Assembly (NCBI GenBank): GCA_025358075.1
Contig: JANYKU010000104.1
Location: 1 to 35,488, forward strand
Source of the DNA: Ilumatobacteraceae bacterium
GTDB taxonomy: Bacteria; Actinomycetota; Acidimicrobiia; Acidimicrobiales; Ilumatobacteraceae
Direction of reading: 5' to 3'
DNA: 35,488 bases
This document shows, piece by piece, positions 8,461 through 16,961 of this stretch. The notes beneath the pieces are model-generated. The model was given only the letters and a program-made list of their open reading frames with translations, ran no database searches and was not told where the DNA came from. The position numbers and the translations under genes are program-made. Every line of letters starts with the position of its first letter. Position 1 is the first letter of the stretch.

Positions 8461-10683
8461 ATGACGCCCTCGGTGCGGCCGACCGTGCAGCTCCTGGGGA
8501 TTCGTCACCACGGCCCCGGCTCAGCTCGATCGGTAGTCCGCGCGCTCGACGCGCTCCGGCCCACGGCGGTGCTCGTCGAGCTACCGGCCGACTGCGAAGC
8601 GGCGCTGGCGTGGGTCGGCGACGAGCATCTCGTCCCGCCGGTGGCACTGCTCGGTTACGTCGTCGACCAACCGCAGCGCGCCGCGTTCTTGCCCTTCGCC
8701 GAGTTCAGTCCCGAGTGGCAGGCCTTCGTCTGGGCTCGCCGCCATGAGGTGGCGTTGCGGGCCATCGACCTCCCGCTGCAGCAGTCGCTGGCGAGGGCAA
8801 GCGACGACGACAACGAGTTGAGCCTCGACGATCCACAGCTGGCCGCGGCCATCGGCGACCCGTTGGCGGCGTTGGCTGCCGCTGCCGGCGATCCCGACCC
8901 GGAACGTTGGTGGGACGACGTGATCGAGCATCGCGGCGATGGCGCGCCGGCATTCGATGAGGTTGCCGCAGCCATGACGGCCGTTCGCGGCGGCAGAGAC
9001 GCAACAACGCTGCACGAGGCGCAGCGCGAGGCCCACATGCGTCAGGTGCTGCGTCGCACGATCGCCGATGGACATCAGCGGATCGCCGTGGTGTGCGGGG
9101 CCTGGCACGTGCCGGCGTTGGCCGAGCCACTACCGGCGGCATCGACCGACGCGCACATCCTGCGTGGGCTGCCCAGGGTGAAGGTCGGGTTGAGCTGGGT
9201 GCCATGGACCCATCGCCGTCTCGCTTCGGCCAGCGGCTACGGGGCGGGTGTGCGCAGCCCCGGCTGGTACGCGCACGTGTTCAACCATCCCGGCGAGCCA
9301 GGAATCGGCCGGTGGTTCGTCGGCGCGGCCCGCCTGTTGCGCGACCGCGGCATGTCGGCCTCTCCCGACGATCTGATTGCCGCGACCCGCGCCGCCACAG
9401 CCCTCGCCGCTCTACGCAACCGACCACGGCCAGGTCTCGCCGAGGTGCTCGATGCGGCCGAGACGGTCATGGTCGGCATCGGCGGCATGACCCTCATCCA
9501 TCGCGAGTTGATCGTCGGCGACGCCATTGGCGAGGTCCCCGACGACGCCCCGCAGGTGCCGCTCGCACGCGACCTGGCCGCCCAGCAGCGCAAAGTGCGG
9601 CTCAAGCCCGAGGCCACGGCGCGCACGCTCGAGCTCGACGTGCGTGCACCGAACGGACGGGCACGTTCGGTGCTGTTGCACCGGCTACGGGCGCTCGGCG
9701 TGCCGTGGGGCTCGGCAGAAGAGGGTCGGGGCAGCAGCGGGACGTTTCGCGAGACCTGGCGGCTGGTCTGGGAGCCCGAGCTGACCATTCGCGTCATCGA
9801 GCAGGCCGCGCACGGAACCACGGTGAAGGCTGCGGCGGCACACCGCCTGCTCGAACGTGCCGCGGCCGTTGAAGTGCTCGCCGACCTCGTCGCCGTACTC
9901 AATGTGGCCCTCCTGGCAGACCTTCCCGAGGTCGTCCGACCAGTCGTCGCCCGGGTCGAGGCGCAAGCCGCTCACGATCCCGATGTCGTCCAGGTGATCG
10001 ATACCCTCGGTCCGCTTGCACGTGCGTTGCGGTACGGCGACGTGCGCGGCACCGATGCCAGCGCACTGCGCGCCGTGTTCGATGGGCTCGTCGTGCGCGT
10101 GCTTGCCGGTGTGGTCACCGCCTGCCGCTCGCTCGACGATGCTGCTGCGGCCGCGATGGTCGAGCGACTCGCCGGTGTGCAGGCCGCGTTGGCGCTGGTC
10201 GATCATCCCGCTCGGCGTGCCGAATGGCCGGCCGTGTTGACGGTGGTTGCCGAGCGCGGCGACGTGCACGGCCTGGTGCAAGGCCGCGCCACACGCCTGT
10301 TGCACGACGGCGGCACCTGGAACCGCGCCCTCGTCGGCGCGCGGCTGTCGCGGGCACTGTCGGTCGGAACCGCGCCCGCCGTGGGGGCAGCGTTCGTCGA
10401 GGGCTTCCTTGCCGGCAGCGGCACGGTGCTCGTTCACGACTCGGAGCTCCTCGACGTGATCGATGGCTGGGTGTCGTCGTTGGCCCCCGACGCCTTCGTT
10501 GTCACTGCGCCGTTGCTGCGCCGAACCTTCGGTGCGTTCGAACCCGGCGAGCGCCGCCAGCTCGGGCTGCTGATCGCCCACCAGGCGGCGCCGGTGTGGT
10601 CGGGCTTCAGTAGCGATGTCGACGGCGAACGCGCTGCGGCGGCGATGGTGACCGTTCGCCTCCTGCTCGGAGTGCCGCAATGA
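8461..10683 (+). CDS. DUF5682 family protein with TraB/EreA/ChaN-like motifs
   Basis: A 740-residue protein recognisable as DUF5682. The N-terminal domain (about 1-290) has an ordered set of motifs: GIRHHGPGS (13-21), VLVELP with E40, RAIDLP, and GAWHVPAL with H216. Paired histidines at the start, a Glu after the next strand and a late G-x-x-H recall the TIKI/TraB/EreA/ChaN superfamily of putative metallohydrolases; this link is inference from motif layout. The remainder is alpha-helical, with a basic region around 375-420, and has no known domain. No signal peptide. The start is ATG 8461, 13 bp after the MoxR stop; the stop overlaps the VWA start (ATGA at 10680). If hydrolytic, it would be the effector controlled by the MoxR/VWA pair. 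Confidence 0.82.
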   Translation: MTPSVRPTVQLLGIRHHGPGSARSVVRALDALRPTAVLVELPADCEAALAWVGDEHLVPPVALLGYVVDQPQRAAFLPFAEFSPEWQAFVWARRHEVALRAIDLPLQQSLARASDDDNELSLDDPQLAAAIGDPLAALAAAAGDPDPERWWDDVIEHRGDGAPAFDEVAAAMTAVRGGRDATTLHEAQREAHMRQVLRRTIADGHQRIAVVCGAWHVPALAEPLPAASTDAHILRGLPRVKVGLSWVPWTHRRLASASGYGAGVRSPGWYAHVFNHPGEPGIGRWFVGAARLLRDRGMSASPDDLIAATRAATALAALRNRPRPGLAEVLDAAETVMVGIGGMTLIHRELIVGDAIGEVPDDAPQVPLARDLAAQQRKVRLKPEATARTLELDVRAPNGRARSVLLHRLRALGVPWGSAEEGRGSSGTFRETWRLVWEPELTIRVIEQAAHGTTVKAAAAHRLLERAAAVEVLADLVAVLNVALLADLPEVVRPVVARVEAQAAHDPDVVQVIDTLGPLARALRYGDVRGTDASALRAVFDGLVVRVLAGVVTACRSLDDAAAAAMVERLAGVQAALALVDHPARRAEWPAVLTVVAERGDVHGLVQGRATRLLHDGGTWNRALVGARLSRALSVGTAPAVGAAFVEGFLAGSGTVLVHDSELLDVIDGWVSSLAPDAFVVTAPLLRRTFGAFEPGERRQLGLLIAHQAAPVWSGFSSDVDGERAAAAMVTVRLLLGVPQ

Positions 10684-11930
10684 CCGATGTCGCCGGTCAC
10701 CCGGCCATTGCTCGGGTCAGCGACCCCGAGCGCATGCGTCGATGGCGGATGGTGCTCGGTGGTGCGGACGACGCCGGCGACACCGAGCCGAATGCAGGCA
10801 GCGGCGCCACGGCGGTGCGGCTCGACGGCAACGATGCCCGCATCGATGCCGCGCTCGCCGCGGTCTACGACACGCGGCCGGGTCGGCGCGGCGGTGGTGG
10901 TCGCTCCGGCGGCCTCGGCTCCTCGGCGCCGTCGGTGGCTCGTTGGCTCGGCGACATCCGGAAGTACTTCCCAACGTCGGTGGTGCAGGTGTTGCAGCGC
11001 GACGCAATCGATCGGCTCAACCTGCGTCAATTGCTGCTCGAGCCCGAGATGCTGCGCGCCGTCGAGCCAGATCTGCATCTCGTCACCCTGCTGGTCGAGC
11101 TCAACAAGCTGCTTCCCGACACCACCCGTGTCACGGCCCGCCAGGTCGTCGCCCAGGTCGTCGCCCAGATCGAGCAGCGCTTGGCCTCGCGCACGAAACA
11201 AGCGGTGCATGGCGCGCTGGCCCGCAGCCAACGCAGCCGCCGGCCGCGGCTCGGCGACATCGATTGGGGCCACACCATCCATGCCAACCTGCGCCACTAC
11301 CTGCCCCAGCAGCGCACGGTCGTGCCCGAGCGGCTGATCGGCTATGGCCGGCGGCAGCGCAGCTTGTCGCGCGACGTCATCGTGGCCATCGACCAGTCCG
11401 GCAGCATGGCCGACAGCGTCGTGTACGCGGCGGTGTTCGGGGCGGTGCTCGCCTCGATGCCGGCGCTGCGCACCAGCGTCATCGCCTTCGACGCCGCGGT
11501 CGCCGATCTCACTCCGATGCTGCACGATCCGGTCGACGTGCTGTTCGGCGTGCAGTTGGGTGGTGGCACCGACATCGCCCAGGCGATCGGGTACTGCCAA
11601 CAGCTGGTCACCCGTCCGGCCGACACCGTGCTGGTGTTGGTCAGCGATCTGTACGAAGGCGGCAATGCCAGGTTGCTCCACCAGCGGGTCGCCGCGCTGT
11701 GCCAGGCCGGCGTCAGCGTGGTGGTGCTCCTGGCGCTCAGTGACGAGGGCGCACCTGCCTACGACCATGCCCAGGCGGCGATGCTGGCCGAGCTCGGTGT
11801 GCCCTCGCTGGCTTGCACACCCGATGCATTTCCGGAATTGCTCGCCGCGGCGCTCGAACGACGTGATGTCGGTCGTTGGGCCAACGAGCACGGGCTGCAC
11901 ACGGCGGTGCCGACCGCGGGCATCCGATGA
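10680..11930 (+). CDS. VWA domain protein (CoxE/MoxR-partner type)
   Basis: A 416-residue protein with a C-terminal von Willebrand factor A domain. The MIDAS is complete: DQSGS at 238-242, T297 in GGGTD and D323 in SDLYEG. The N-terminal half is helical and basic (QRSRRPRLGD; the following HTIHANLRHYLPQQRT is typical of CoxE-like VWA proteins encoded next to MoxR ATPases). A Gly/Ser-rich linker (RRGGGGRSGGLGSS) lies near residue 65. No membrane segment or signal peptide, so the complex is cytoplasmic. It is the last gene of the five-gene operon, coupled to DUF5682 by ATGA, and is followed by a hairpin before the convergent acyl-CoA dehydrogenase gene. VWA proteins of this type recruit substrates to MoxR rings through metal-dependent contacts. 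Confidence 0.9.
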   Translation: MTDVAGHPAIARVSDPERMRRWRMVLGGADDAGDTEPNAGSGATAVRLDGNDARIDAALAAVYDTRPGRRGGGGRSGGLGSSAPSVARWLGDIRKYFPTSVVQVLQRDAIDRLNLRQLLLEPEMLRAVEPDLHLVTLLVELNKLLPDTTRVTARQVVAQVVAQIEQRLASRTKQAVHGALARSQRSRRPRLGDIDWGHTIHANLRHYLPQQRTVVPERLIGYGRRQRSLSRDVIVAIDQSGSMADSVVYAAVFGAVLASMPALRTSVIAFDAAVADLTPMLHDPVDVLFGVQLGGGTDIAQAIGYCQQLVTRPADTVLVLVSDLYEGGNARLLHQRVAALCQAGVSVVVLLALSDEGAPAYDHAQAAMLAELGVPSLACTPDAFPELLAAALERRDVGRWANEHGLHTAVPTAGIR

Positions 11931-11993
11931 TCAGCCGCGAGGCCACCGAGGCCGACATCGAGATCTGCGGAGCTCGGCGGCTGCCGAGTCGTG

Positions 11994-12034
11994 TGGAGTT
12001 GTTGGGGCCCACCCGGGTGCGGCGAACAACTCCA
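11994..12034. terminator. Hairpin at end of the SWIM-VWA operon
   Basis: The 10-bp arm TGGAGTTGTT (11994-12003) pairs perfectly with AACAACTCCA (12025-12034); the loop itself contains the palindrome CACCCGGGTG. It lies between the VWA stop (11930) and the end of the convergent acyl-CoA dehydrogenase gene (12039). It probably serves both strands; no strong T-tract follows. Confidence 0.55.
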
Positions 12035-12038
12035 GACC

Positions 12039-13301
12039 TCAGGTCGGTTGCGTGCCGACCTTGAGATCGCGGAACGGTGACTTCGAGTCGATGCCGGGTT
12101 CCTTCGGCAGGCCGAGCACTCGCTCGCCGACGATGTTGCGCATCACTTCGTCGCTGCCGCCGGCGATCCGGCCGCCGGGGGTGCCGAGCACCAGCATGGC
12201 CCAGGCGTAGGTACCCCACTCGCCGGTGTCGGCCACCAACTTCGGGCCGAGCACGTGCGAGACGAAGTCGCCGAGGCGGCGCAGGTTCAGCGTGCCCGCC
12301 AACTTGGCGATGCTCATCTCCGGCCCCGGCAGTTGGCCGGCTTTGATCTTGTCCATCGCCCGTTGGTTGTTGTAGCCCGACACCCGGCCGTGAATGATCA
12401 GATCGGCGAGACGATCGCGCACGATCGGGTCGTCACCGAGACCGAAGTGACGGACCATCTCGATCACTCGCGCGTAGAGGTTGACGCCGCCGCCTCCACC
12501 ACCCGCGCCGATTGCCGCTCGCTCGTTCATCAACGTCGTCAGCGCCACGGCCCAACCGTTGTTGACGTCGCCGAGCCGGTCGTGATCGGGAACCCGAACG
12601 TCGTTGAAGAAGACCTCGTTGAAGCTGGCTCCGCCGGTCATCTGCCGCAGCGGCCGCACCTCGACGCCGGGTGCCTTCATGTCGACGACGAACCCGGTGA
12701 GCCCTTTGTGCTTGGGAAGATCCGGATCAGTGCGGGCGATGATCTCGCCGATGTCGCTGTAGTGGGCGCCGGTCGTCCATACCTTCTGGCCGGTGATGAC
12801 CCATTCGTCGCCGTCGCGCAGGGCCTTGGTCTGCAGGCTGGCGAGGTCGCTGCCGGCACCTGGTTCGCTGAACAGCTGGCAGGCAACGATGTCGGCGCGG
12901 TACATGTTGTGCAGGTAGGCCTGCTTGGCCGGCTCGGTTCCGTGGGCCAGGATCGTCGGCGCCACCATCCCGAGCCCGATCGTGAACGCGGCCTGGTTGG
13001 GTACCTGGTACTGCGCCTCCAGCGTGTTCCATGCCTTCTCGTAGGCGCCCGGCAACCCGCCGCCTCCGTACGCGACCGGGCCGGTGATCCATCCGTAGCC
13101 GGCGTCGAACTTCTTGGCCCGCCATTCGCACGCTTGGTGCAGGTCGTTGCGTTCGTCAGATCTGCTGCGCTCCTCGAACATCGCGACCTTGTCGGAGCCT
13201 TCGCCCCACACGAACTTGCGCTCTGCTTGCTTCTTGCGAGCGTTGGCGTCGAGGAAGCCGCGCGCCTCCTCCTCGAACGTCTCGAGCGGGATCAGCGACA
13301 T
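12039..13301 (-). CDS. Acyl-CoA dehydrogenase family protein
   Basis: A 420-residue flavoprotein of the acyl-CoA dehydrogenase fold. The FAD/substrate strand motif CQLFSEPGAGSDLASLQT, the second block GQKVWTTGAHYSD, the NEVFFNDVRVPDHDRLG segment and the C-terminal GTPGGRIAGGSDEVMRNIVGERVLGLP are all family hallmarks. ATG 13301 is preferred over the upstream open frame because homology begins at MSLIPLETFEEEARGFL. A poly-glycine run (GAGGGGGGVN) near the helical domain is unusual but does not disrupt the frame. It resembles the actinobacterial FadE types that often act in branched-chain or sterol side-chain catabolism; the particular acyl-CoA is not known. It diverges from a maleylpyruvate-isomerase-like gene across a 76-bp spacer. 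Confidence 0.88.
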   Translation of the reverse strand: MSLIPLETFEEEARGFLDANARKKQAERKFVWGEGSDKVAMFEERSRSDERNDLHQACEWRAKKFDAGYGWITGPVAYGGGGLPGAYEKAWNTLEAQYQVPNQAAFTIGLGMVAPTILAHGTEPAKQAYLHNMYRADIVACQLFSEPGAGSDLASLQTKALRDGDEWVITGQKVWTTGAHYSDIGEIIARTDPDLPKHKGLTGFVVDMKAPGVEVRPLRQMTGGASFNEVFFNDVRVPDHDRLGDVNNGWAVALTTLMNERAAIGAGGGGGGVNLYARVIEMVRHFGLGDDPIVRDRLADLIIHGRVSGYNNQRAMDKIKAGQLPGPEMSIAKLAGTLNLRRLGDFVSHVLGPKLVADTGEWGTYAWAMLVLGTPGGRIAGGSDEVMRNIVGERVLGLPKEPGIDSKSPFRDLKVGTQPT

Positions 13302-13302
13302 G

Positions 13303-13331
13303 GGTGAACGGTAGTGGTGACGATGTTCACC
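13303..13331. promoter_or_regulatory. Inverted repeat in the acyl-CoA dehydrogenase promoter
   Basis: GGTGAAC (13303-13309) and GTTCACC (13325-13331) are perfect 7-bp inverted arms with a 15-nt spacer, directly upstream of the acyl-CoA dehydrogenase ATG and within the spacer shared with the divergent gene. Spaced arms of this kind suit a TetR-type repressor. The regulator is not in the window. Confidence 0.35.
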
Positions 13332-13377
13332 GCTGAAGCCCGGCAGCCGCAGCCATGGTCTGTGGCAAAGTAGAACG

Positions 13378-14142
13378 ATGGATCTCAACGGCTACTTGGC
13401 GGTGTTGGCTGCCGAAGCGGCGACCTTGGCGGCAGCCGCTGAAGAGGCCGGGCTCGATGCTGAAGTACCGACCACTCCGGGTTGGACGGTCGCCGATCTG
13501 GTGCTGCACGTCGGTGAAGTGCACCGTTGGGCCACGGCCGCTGTGGCCGGCAAGGCGACCACGCTCAGCGAGGTGCCGAGCGACTCTCGCGGTCCGCTGC
13601 CGCAGCGGGCAGACACCATCGCCTGGTTCCGAAGTGGCGCCGAACGGCTGTGCGAGACCCTCGCCGCGGGCGACCCGTCGGTCGAGTACGCCACCTTCCT
13701 GAATGACCCGATCACACCGCGGTTGTTGTTCTGGGCTCGCCGTCAGACCATGGAAACCAGCGTGCATCGAGTCGATGCCGAGTCGGCAACTGGGCGCTGC
13801 ACGGGCCTTGCGCCCGACATCGCCGTCGACGGAATCGACGAGTTCCTCACGGGCTTCCTGCCGAGGTCGCGAACCCCGCTGCATGCCGCCGAGCCACGCA
13901 CGCTGCACGTCGCGCCCGAGTACAGCGACCGACGCTGGACGGTGTCGATCAGCACCGAGTTGCCAGTCACCACTCGTTCGTCCGCCGACTCCGACGCGCG
14001 TGCCGACTGCCTCGTCTCCGGCGCGGCCAGCGACATCTACCTCGCCCTGTGGAATCGCAATTCACTCGATTCGCTCTGCGTCACTGGAGACCCAGCCGTC
14101 ATCGGCATGCTGCGCGACAACGTGAACATCCGCTGGGGATGA
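13378..14142 (+). CDS. Maleylpyruvate isomerase/DinB-like (mycothiol-dependent) family protein
   Basis: A 254-residue protein of the MDMPI/DinB-like family common in actinobacteria. The N-terminal four-helix domain carries the opening TPGWTVADLVLHVGEVHRWA and, later, METSVHRVDAE; the histidines of HVGEVHRW and SVHRVD occupy the usual metal-ligand positions. The C-terminal part (LHVAPEYSDRRWTVSIS, then GAASDIYLALWNR) is the sterol-carrier-like MDMPI C domain with its expected small-residue pattern. ATG 13378 is the natural start. Members are metal enzymes or thiol-dependent isomerases/transferases using mycothiol; the particular reaction is unknown. A fragment of another member of this family lies at 19588-19746. 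Confidence 0.83.
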   Translation: MDLNGYLAVLAAEAATLAAAAEEAGLDAEVPTTPGWTVADLVLHVGEVHRWATAAVAGKATTLSEVPSDSRGPLPQRADTIAWFRSGAERLCETLAAGDPSVEYATFLNDPITPRLLFWARRQTMETSVHRVDAESATGRCTGLAPDIAVDGIDEFLTGFLPRSRTPLHAAEPRTLHVAPEYSDRRWTVSISTELPVTTRSSADSDARADCLVSGAASDIYLALWNRNSLDSLCVTGDPAVIGMLRDNVNIRWG

Positions 14143-14175
14143 GCGTGGGGCTGCGTGGCAACTAGGGTCGTGTGA

Positions 14176-14628
14176 ATGGGACAACAGGTCGCCGTCGTCG
14201 AGAAGCCCAGCCCGCGTCCGGGTTTGCTGCGGTTGGAAACGAATCGCAGCCTCACTGGCATGGGCCACGAGCGGTTCAACTCGATGCACGACGCCGTCGG
14301 CCCGCGGCCGGCCGCCGTGCTTGCCCGCCAGCTGCTGTCGACCGGCAAGGTCGATTCGGTGTCGATGTACGGCAACATCGTCTCCGTCGACGTGTCGAAG
14401 GGCTCCACCAGCGAAGGCCTGGCCGACGTCGTGCGCAACATGTACCAGTACTGGAAGCCCGGTATGGAGATGCCAACGTTCGATTCGCCTGCCGAGGAAG
14501 CCGCGCCCGCAGCCGCGGCCGACAGCGGCGGTGGCGGAGCCGTCGAGTCCGCCTACAGCCGGCTGGTGCCGCAATCGTTGCGCGATCGCAGCGCGGCAGC
14601 GCTGGCCAAGTGGCAAGCAGGTCACTAG
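14176..14628 (+). CDS. Small NifU N-terminal-like (Nfu_N) domain protein
   Basis: A 150-residue protein. Residues about 10-95 resemble the NFU/NifU scaffold N-terminal domain: RPGLLRLETNRSLTG, then RPAAVLARQLLSTGKVDSVSM and YGNIVSVDVSKG, in the order of the family's parameters for a short alpha/beta fold. No CxxC motif is present, so it cannot hold a Fe-S cluster by itself. The tail (residues 95-150) is Ala/Gly/Pro-rich, followed by a basic amphipathic helix (SLRDRSAAALAKWQ). It sits alone between the MDMPI-like gene and the GGDEF-EAL gene. Assignment rests on pattern resemblance; an uncharacterised conserved protein is the alternative. Confidence 0.6.
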   Translation: MGQQVAVVEKPSPRPGLLRLETNRSLTGMGHERFNSMHDAVGPRPAAVLARQLLSTGKVDSVSMYGNIVSVDVSKGSTSEGLADVVRNMYQYWKPGMEMPTFDSPAEEAAPAAAADSGGGGAVESAYSRLVPQSLRDRSAAALAKWQAGH

Positions 14629-14663
14629 CTCAAGCACGAGGCCCGGAATCCCGATAACAAGGT

Positions 14664-16961
14664 GTGACGAATCAGCGACCCTCGGCGCGTCGCGTTGGGG
14701 TCTTCCTTGCAATCGCCCTGGTGGGTGCGGTCCCGTATTTCACCATGGTCGCCGGTACAGCAGGCCAGGTGTACTGGGACGTCGCCGTGGCGGCGATGCT
14801 GACGTTGGGGTTCGTCGTGGCATCTCGGCTGCGACATCACCGCGCCGCGTGGATCACGATCCTCGTCGGGCAGGCCTGCTTCCTGATCGGCGACGTCTGC
14901 TTCATGCTGCTCGAGAACGTCTTTCACAGCGATGCATCTCCGAACCTCGGCGACATCTTCTACGTGGCCGGGTACCCGTTCATCGCTGTCGGCCTGGTCA
15001 TGCTGCTGCGCGCCCGTCGCGGTTCGCGTGACGTCGGCGGAGTGATCGACGGCTTGATCGTTGCCACCAGCGTTGGCGTTCTTCTCTGGGTCTTCTTCGC
15101 CGAACCGACCGCTCTTGATCAGAGCCTCACGGTGTTCGAGCGGTTGATCAGCATCGCCTATCCGGCCGGCGACCTGTTGCTGATCGCGATCGTCGCCCAG
15201 TTGGCGGTACGACAGGTCCGCCGGCAAGCGCCGTATTGGATCCTGGCGGCCGGCCTCATTGCGTTGCTCGTTGCCGATGTCGGCTATCTGTACCAGTCGC
15301 TGTACGGCTCGTATTCGGAACGAGATCCTGCCGACTTCGGTTGGTGGATGGGCTACGCCCTGATCGTCGCCGTGCTGCTGCACCCTCGTGTCGGAGAGAT
15401 CACCGCGGCGCCACTGCGCATGACCCCTCGCCTGTCGCCGCGGCGGATCATCGTGCTGTCGTTGGTGACGATGGCGGCGCCGTTGACGATCGCCGCCCGT
15501 TCCGCGGCAGGGGCGACATTGGAACTTCCAGCCTTGCTCGGTGGAACCGTCGTGCTGTTCGCTCTCGTCGTGCTGCGTCTTGTGCTGATGGCCAGAGAGC
15601 TGGAGACCAGCCGCGGCCTGCTGCTGCATGAAGCCACTCACGACGCACTGACCGGGTTGTCGAACCGCACACTGTTCGGCGAACAGGTCGAGCGGACCTT
15701 GGCAACCGGCATGCCCGTCGCCGTGTTGTGCCTCGACCTCGATGATTTCAAGTTGGTCAACGACAGCCTCGGCCATCCCGCCGGCGACGTCGTGCTGCGG
15801 GTTGTCGGCCAGCGGCTCCTCGCCCTCATGAGGCCGGGTGACGCCGTTGCCCGGCTGGGCGGCGACGAGTTCGTCATGCTCGTCTGTGGTTCCCACCCGA
15901 TGGCGGGCAGCGCAGTTGCCCAGCGCGCTCTCGCCGCGATCCGCCAGCCGATCGGACTCGCGGGTGGGCGCACGGTCCATTCCAACGTTTCTGTCGGCAT
16001 TGCTCACAGCAGCAACGACAGCTCTGTCGACGCTCTGCTGCGCGACGCCGACATCGCCATGTACCTGGCGAAGCGGTCGGGCAAAGGTCATTATGAAGTG
16101 TTCCAGCCGGGCATGCGTCAAGAGGTCATGGATCGGCTGGAGCTGCGCGCCGAACTGGCGGACGCGCTGGCTCGCAATGAGTTCGTGCTGCACTATCAGC
16201 CGATCGTCGAGGTCTCGACGGGTCGTCCCGTCGGTGTCGAGGCCTTGCTGCGTTGGGACCACCCACGCCGTGGACGAATCGAGCCGATGCAGTTCATCCC
16301 GCTGGCCGAAGAGACCGAGTTGATCGTCCCGATCGGTCGTTGGGTGCTGATGGAGGCATGCCGTCGTGCGGTCGAACTCGATCCCCGGCCCGACGGGTTG
16401 GAGATCGCCGTGAACGTGTCGGCCGTGCAGCTGCGCGATGCCGGACTGGTCGACGATGTTCTGCATGCACTCCACAGCGCTGGTCTCGATCCGTCGAGGC
16501 TGATACTCGAATTGACGGAGTCGTCGGTGGTCAGCGACATCGACGCCGCTGCCGTGACGCTGTGCGAGTTGCGCACTCATGGGGTGCGCATCGCCCTCGA
16601 CGACTTCGGCGCAGGGTATGCATCGCTGCGCCACCTGCGGGCGTTTCCCGTCGACATCGTCAAGCTCGATCGCAGTTTCGTGGTGAACAGCCTCGAGAAC
16701 GATTCCACGGTGTTGCGCGGTTTGATCGAGATGGCCGCGAACCTGGGGATGGAAACGGTTGGTGAGGGGATCGAGGAACCGGGCCAGCTCGACATGCTGC
16801 GATCACTTCGCTGCCGGTACGCCCAAGGTTTCCTGATTGCCCGACCGATGTCGTCGGAACGTCTCGATGATGTGTACGCGATCGGGGATTCGCCGCTCGA
16901 TTCGGCTGTGGAAGAGCAAACACTTGTTCGATACACTTCATCGGGTGTCGTCGCTCGCTGA
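14664..16961 (+). CDS. Membrane-bound GGDEF-EAL protein (c-di-GMP synthesis/degradation)
   Basis: A 765-residue protein. About nine hydrophobic segments fill residues 10-310 and form an integral membrane sensor region of unknown ligand. A GGDEF domain follows (DALTGLSNRTLF; LDLDDFKLVNDSLGHPAGD; GGDEF at 399-403, intact), then an EAL domain (EAL at 526-528 in VEALLRWDHP; ELTESSV; LDDFGAGYASLRHL; KLDRSFV; VGEGIEE; AQGFLIARPM). The metal and catalytic residues of both domains look present, so both diguanylate cyclase and phosphodiesterase activities are possible; which dominates cannot be told. The start is GTG 14664, with GTG 14662 out of frame. Its 3' end contains the LexA-type box of the imuA-like gene and overlaps that gene by 17 bp. 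Confidence 0.92.
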   Translation: MTNQRPSARRVGVFLAIALVGAVPYFTMVAGTAGQVYWDVAVAAMLTLGFVVASRLRHHRAAWITILVGQACFLIGDVCFMLLENVFHSDASPNLGDIFYVAGYPFIAVGLVMLLRARRGSRDVGGVIDGLIVATSVGVLLWVFFAEPTALDQSLTVFERLISIAYPAGDLLLIAIVAQLAVRQVRRQAPYWILAAGLIALLVADVGYLYQSLYGSYSERDPADFGWWMGYALIVAVLLHPRVGEITAAPLRMTPRLSPRRIIVLSLVTMAAPLTIAARSAAGATLELPALLGGTVVLFALVVLRLVLMARELETSRGLLLHEATHDALTGLSNRTLFGEQVERTLATGMPVAVLCLDLDDFKLVNDSLGHPAGDVVLRVVGQRLLALMRPGDAVARLGGDEFVMLVCGSHPMAGSAVAQRALAAIRQPIGLAGGRTVHSNVSVGIAHSSNDSSVDALLRDADIAMYLAKRSGKGHYEVFQPGMRQEVMDRLELRAELADALARNEFVLHYQPIVEVSTGRPVGVEALLRWDHPRRGRIEPMQFIPLAEETELIVPIGRWVLMEACRRAVELDPRPDGLEIAVNVSAVQLRDAGLVDDVLHALHSAGLDPSRLILELTESSVVSDIDAAAVTLCELRTHGVRIALDDFGAGYASLRHLRAFPVDIVKLDRSFVVNSLENDSTVLRGLIEMAANLGMETVGEGIEEPGQLDMLRSLRCRYAQGFLIARPMSSERLDDVYAIGDSPLDSAVEEQTLVRYTSSGVVAR
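16917..16930. promoter_or_regulatory. LexA/SOS box upstream of imuA-like gene
   Basis: CAAAC-ACTT-GTTCG matches the actinobacterial/Bacillus LexA consensus CGAAC-N4-GTTCG with one mismatch in the left arm. A -10-like TACACT lies at 16932-16937 and the gene's GTG at 16945, so the transcript would be nearly leaderless. The same geometry is found before imuB. It lies inside the coding end of the GGDEF-EAL gene. Confidence 0.65.

Noticed and set aside
10434..11900. A 488-codon minus-strand frame opposite the VWA gene
   Set aside because: Antisense to an intact MIDAS-containing protein; no recognisable domain.
14625..16634. A 669-codon open frame on the minus strand
   Set aside because: It is fully antisense to the GGDEF-EAL gene, whose catalytic motifs are intact. 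Its product is Gln/His/Arg-rich and matches no family; long antisense frames are expected at this GC content.
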